Assembly (NCBI GenBank): GCA_010093485.1
Contig: MU001499.1
Span: 1,875,397-1,939,396, forward strand
Source of the DNA: Karstenula rhodostoma CBS 690.94
Taxonomy: Eukaryota; Ascomycota; Dothideomycetes; Pleosporales; Didymosphaeriaceae
Direction: 5' to 3'
DNA: 64,000 nucleotides
Part shown: positions 61,869 to 64,000 of the stretch, in pieces
Numbering within the stretch: the stretch's first letter is position 1
Layout of the letters: each line of letters starts with the position of its first letter
Made by a program: the position numbers and the translations under genes
The notes under the pieces: generated by a model
The model's database searches: none
The model's input: only the letters and a program-made list of their open reading frames with translations
Told to the model about the DNA's origin: nothing

Positions 61869-62537
61869 ATGTCCATCTGTAACATTATTCAAACGAAAAC
61901 CATGCGCTTACATTCCAAAACTAGTTCAGTGTTGCCACGCATTCCATTATCTCTGCCCTCATGCATGATCAACCCTATTCGAAGAAGCGACGCTACCGAT
62001 ATTGCCATCCAACCCATGGATGCGTACGTTACCATCATGAGATTTACGTATGACCACCGCCGTGACAATTGCTCCGACATCGTACCTACTGCTTGGAATC
62101 GGTGCGGCGACTCGTTCACTGTACCCGACTATCTTGAGAGGATTTTTCCCTTCACGATACCGTCCCGAATCCTCCGCGCTGGTAGTTCTATTATAGAACA
62201 AGAGCGCCGCATGGCCGAAGTGTTGGATTATCGTAACGACCTGCTGTGGTCCAACGTGAAGTTGAAGTGCTCTCCATCTGAACTGCTGCGAATCCAGCAA
62301 TGTATCACTTTTGGACAGCAGTCTATGTTTGTCTATCACTTTACGGGACACTACTTTGTAGTTCGAGTCAACAATCAGAAAACCACTAACAAAGTACCCC
62401 AAATGCTTGTATACCCCACTTCAACCCCGTTTCCTCGCATGTCGTCTATTGCAGCTTCGCCCATGGCCTCAAATCTATCAGATAACAACCAGTGTCGCTG
62501 CTGTCCCAACCCAGAGCCTTTGCTTCCACATATATAA
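61869..62537 (+). CDS. Hypothetical protein, unrecognised family
   Basis: An open frame of 222 codons starts at ATG 61869, just 28 bp after the broken F-box-like gene. I do not recognise the family. Visible parts are MDAYVTIMRFTYDHRRDN, a helical stretch (SIIEQERRMAEVLDYRNDLL) and FVYHFTGHYFVVRVNNQ, followed by a Pro/Ser/Cys-rich tail. The FVYHF part has a diverged copy at 58960-59110. The DNA at 62340-62386 occurs identically at 10984-11030. With decayed neighbours and A+T-rich flanks, this may itself be a remnant. No catalytic motif is seen. Confidence 0.35.
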   Translation: MSICNIIQTKTMRLHSKTSSVLPRIPLSLPSCMINPIRRSDATDIAIQPMDAYVTIMRFTYDHRRDNCSDIVPTAWNRCGDSFTVPDYLERIFPFTIPSRILRAGSSIIEQERRMAEVLDYRNDLLWSNVKLKCSPSELLRIQQCITFGQQSMFVYHFTGHYFVVRVNNQKTTNKVPQMLVYPTSTPFPRMSSIAASPMASNLSDNNQCRCCPNPEPLLPHI

Positions 62538-63684
62538 TAGCCAATGTTGAACTAGGGTAAGCCATGTAGTCACTACTCTCCTGTGTTACCTTACCGTCCT
62601 TAAGCATAATAAATTGGGGACACCCCACATAGTCTACTTATTATCGAGTTAATACCATCCCTCCATCAGTAATATTCTTATCCAGCAAAAATATACTTCA
62701 TATAGATACCGATAGCCTCGCATGAGAACTTCGTAACGTATATTATACTGATCAGCTGCCGCAGCTCATCAAAGGGGGAAATACATCGAGGTATAGCGAG
62801 ATTTCTAACCTCCCACCTTACCTTACTACATTCGCGCCGTCCTCCTCGATGCAGTAAGGATCTACCACAAACTAGCTAGAGTTAAGCCAGCAGTAATCAA
62901 ATCTGAATAATACCTACAGCCTACACCGTAATCGCGTACACCCATGACCTGAATCAGAGCAGTAAAGCCCAAAGGTACCCATTAGCCTTAGGCTACTTCT
63001 CTCACCAAGCCTCCCCTCCCGCAAAATCATAACACCAAACCAGTCTCACGAGCCCGCATCGTATGCTACGTAGCACAGTGGCTTCTTATCCCCGGCATCT
63101 ACCTCATTCAGACAATTCCCACACCCAACTCCATCCTGGCATAACTAGAAGAAACCCAGAAAATCCCCTCACTTATACTCCGCTCAGAAGCCATCCCATC
63201 GCATACCCACGCGCACCGCCGAGTCTACCTTCCTTACGCAAAAAGTATACAACTACCTAGCAATCCCCATTCACACCCTACATCCACCCTACACCCACCC
63301 AACATGCACAAGTCCAACCATACCCGCATCTCAATACACCACGACACCACACCGCCCAGCCAGCCAGCCAGCCAGCCAGCCAGCCGCCCAACATCAAATA
63401 GCCCACAACACCAGAGCCGGAGCATCGACATGTCTTTCAAACGAGTATTATGTATATGCAATCCCTGCTAGCCACCAGTTACCAGCTATGATATACTAAT
63501 CCGTCTATCCTACACGCCTCCCAATGCCGTGTTCGCACATACATAATGCTGCCAAAGGCCTTTTCCAACGCCCAGTTTGAACGAGCGCGGGTATCTCACA
63601 ATCCCCTTCCTCTCCTTCCCCTTTTCGTGCTTATCTCATCAAAACACATACAATTACATTCCTCCTCCTTTTCTCTAATTCTAT
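62538..63684. other. A+T-rich spacer, possible decayed repeat DNA
   Basis: From about 62540 to 63000 the sequence is rich in TA dinucleotides and lacks coding potential, as in mutated repeat DNA of fungi. The later part is C-rich and includes the CAGC tetranucleotide run. The end holds the NMA111 3' region. Confidence 0.4.
63357..63386 (+). repeat. CAGC/AGCC tetranucleotide microsatellite
   Basis: About seven perfect tandem copies of CAGC. Confidence 0.9.
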
Positions 63685-64000
63685 TTACTCCTCCACATCC
63701 CTATCTCCTTCCACCTCCGCAGGTGCAATCGCCTCCCTCGCCCCTCCAGCATCCGCCTCATGGATAATCTTCTTCCAGCCCAACTCTTCTTCCGCATCCT
63801 TCACGTACTCAATGGTCGGGAAGTAATGCTCGTTCTTCTTCATCGTCGCGACCCACGGGACGTTATCAAAGGTCACGACCTTGAGGCGGAAGTACTCGTT
63901 GTCTGCGATCTTCTTGGCTTCTCTTAGGAAGCTGTCGAGGTCGGGTGTGGGCACGTTGTTAACGTGGGTGAGGAAGTTGGTCGGTGCGAGACCGTACATG
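63685..64000 (-). CDS. NMA111: Nma111-like HtrA-family serine protease, C-terminal fragment
   Basis: Partial: the window edge removes the upstream part. The visible 105 residues end in a TAA at 63685-63687. They read [40 protein letters not shown] and [20 protein letters not shown]. This fits the last PDZ-like domain of fungal Nma111, a nuclear HtrA-like protease linked to cell death and lipid homeostasis in yeast. The catalytic domain lies outside the window, so activity cannot be judged. A Glu/Ala-rich tail follows the core. Confidence 0.75.
   Translation of the reverse strand, partial: MYGLAPTNFLTHVNNVPTPDLDSFLREAKKIADNEYFRLKVVTFDNVPWVATMKKNEHYFPTIEYVKDAEEELGWKKIIHEADAGGAREAIAPAEVEGDRDVEE

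Overview
This window looks like nuclear DNA of a filamentous ascomycete, most likely a dothideomycete. The class is an inference; the fungal origin is well supported. The genes carry short spliceosomal introns (about 41-132 nt, mostly 47-62) with GT..AG ends. The proteins belong to fungal families: Zn2Cys6 regulator, Gcn1, Hfi1/Ada1, Lro1, a Ppk35-type NDR kinase and Nma111. I found no rRNA, tRNA, CRISPR array or bacterial-style operon. All exon coordinates come from reading frames, splice sites and remembered family motifs; no search was run.

Layout. 0.3-3.3 kb: NatC acetyltransferase catalytic subunit (-), head to head with the triacylglycerol-forming acyltransferase Lro1/PDAT (+). 3.4-9.8 kb: a gene-free block made of a very degenerate short tandem repeat. 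9.8-10.6 kb: AlkB-like dioxygenase (-). 10.6-12.1 kb: spacer holding a 47-bp inserted block with 12-bp flanking direct repeats and a small fold-back. 12.1-15.4 kb: a Ppk35-like NDR kinase gene that is complete except for one in-frame TAG. 15.8-16.8 kb: a protein with a RapZ-C-like domain (-). 16.8-21.1 kb: no recognisable gene. 21.1-24.6 kb: Zn2Cys6 transcription factor (-). 24.6-28.0 kb: purine-rich microsatellite spacer. 28.0-30.1 kb: cytochrome P450 (+). 30.7-35.3 kb: UDP-glucose:glycoprotein glucosyltransferase (+). 35.3-41.0 kb: second gene-free block, apparently the same repeat family in the opposite orientation. 41.0-42.4 kb: MFS transporter (+). 43.1-51.3 kb: GCN1 (-), head to head with a DHX29/YLR419W-like DExH helicase (+, 51.8-56.5 kb). 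56.9-58.4 kb: SAGA subunit Hfi1/Ada1 (-). 58.4-63.7 kb: decayed accessory DNA with a broken F-box-like gene and a small family of related ORF remnants. 63.7-64.0 kb: the C-terminal end of Nma111 (-), cut by the window edge.

How the genes fit together. Most are housekeeping genes and not a cluster. Two neighbours act in translation (GCN1 in ribosome-stall sensing, the helicase in 40S scanning). UGGT acts in ER glycoprotein quality control. Lro1 and the P450 are expected at the ER membrane. The accessory interest lies between the genes: two oppositely oriented blocks of a degenerate ~45-50-bp repeat about 26 kb apart, a 47-bp dispersed unit with exact boundaries, and two genes disabled by point lesions.
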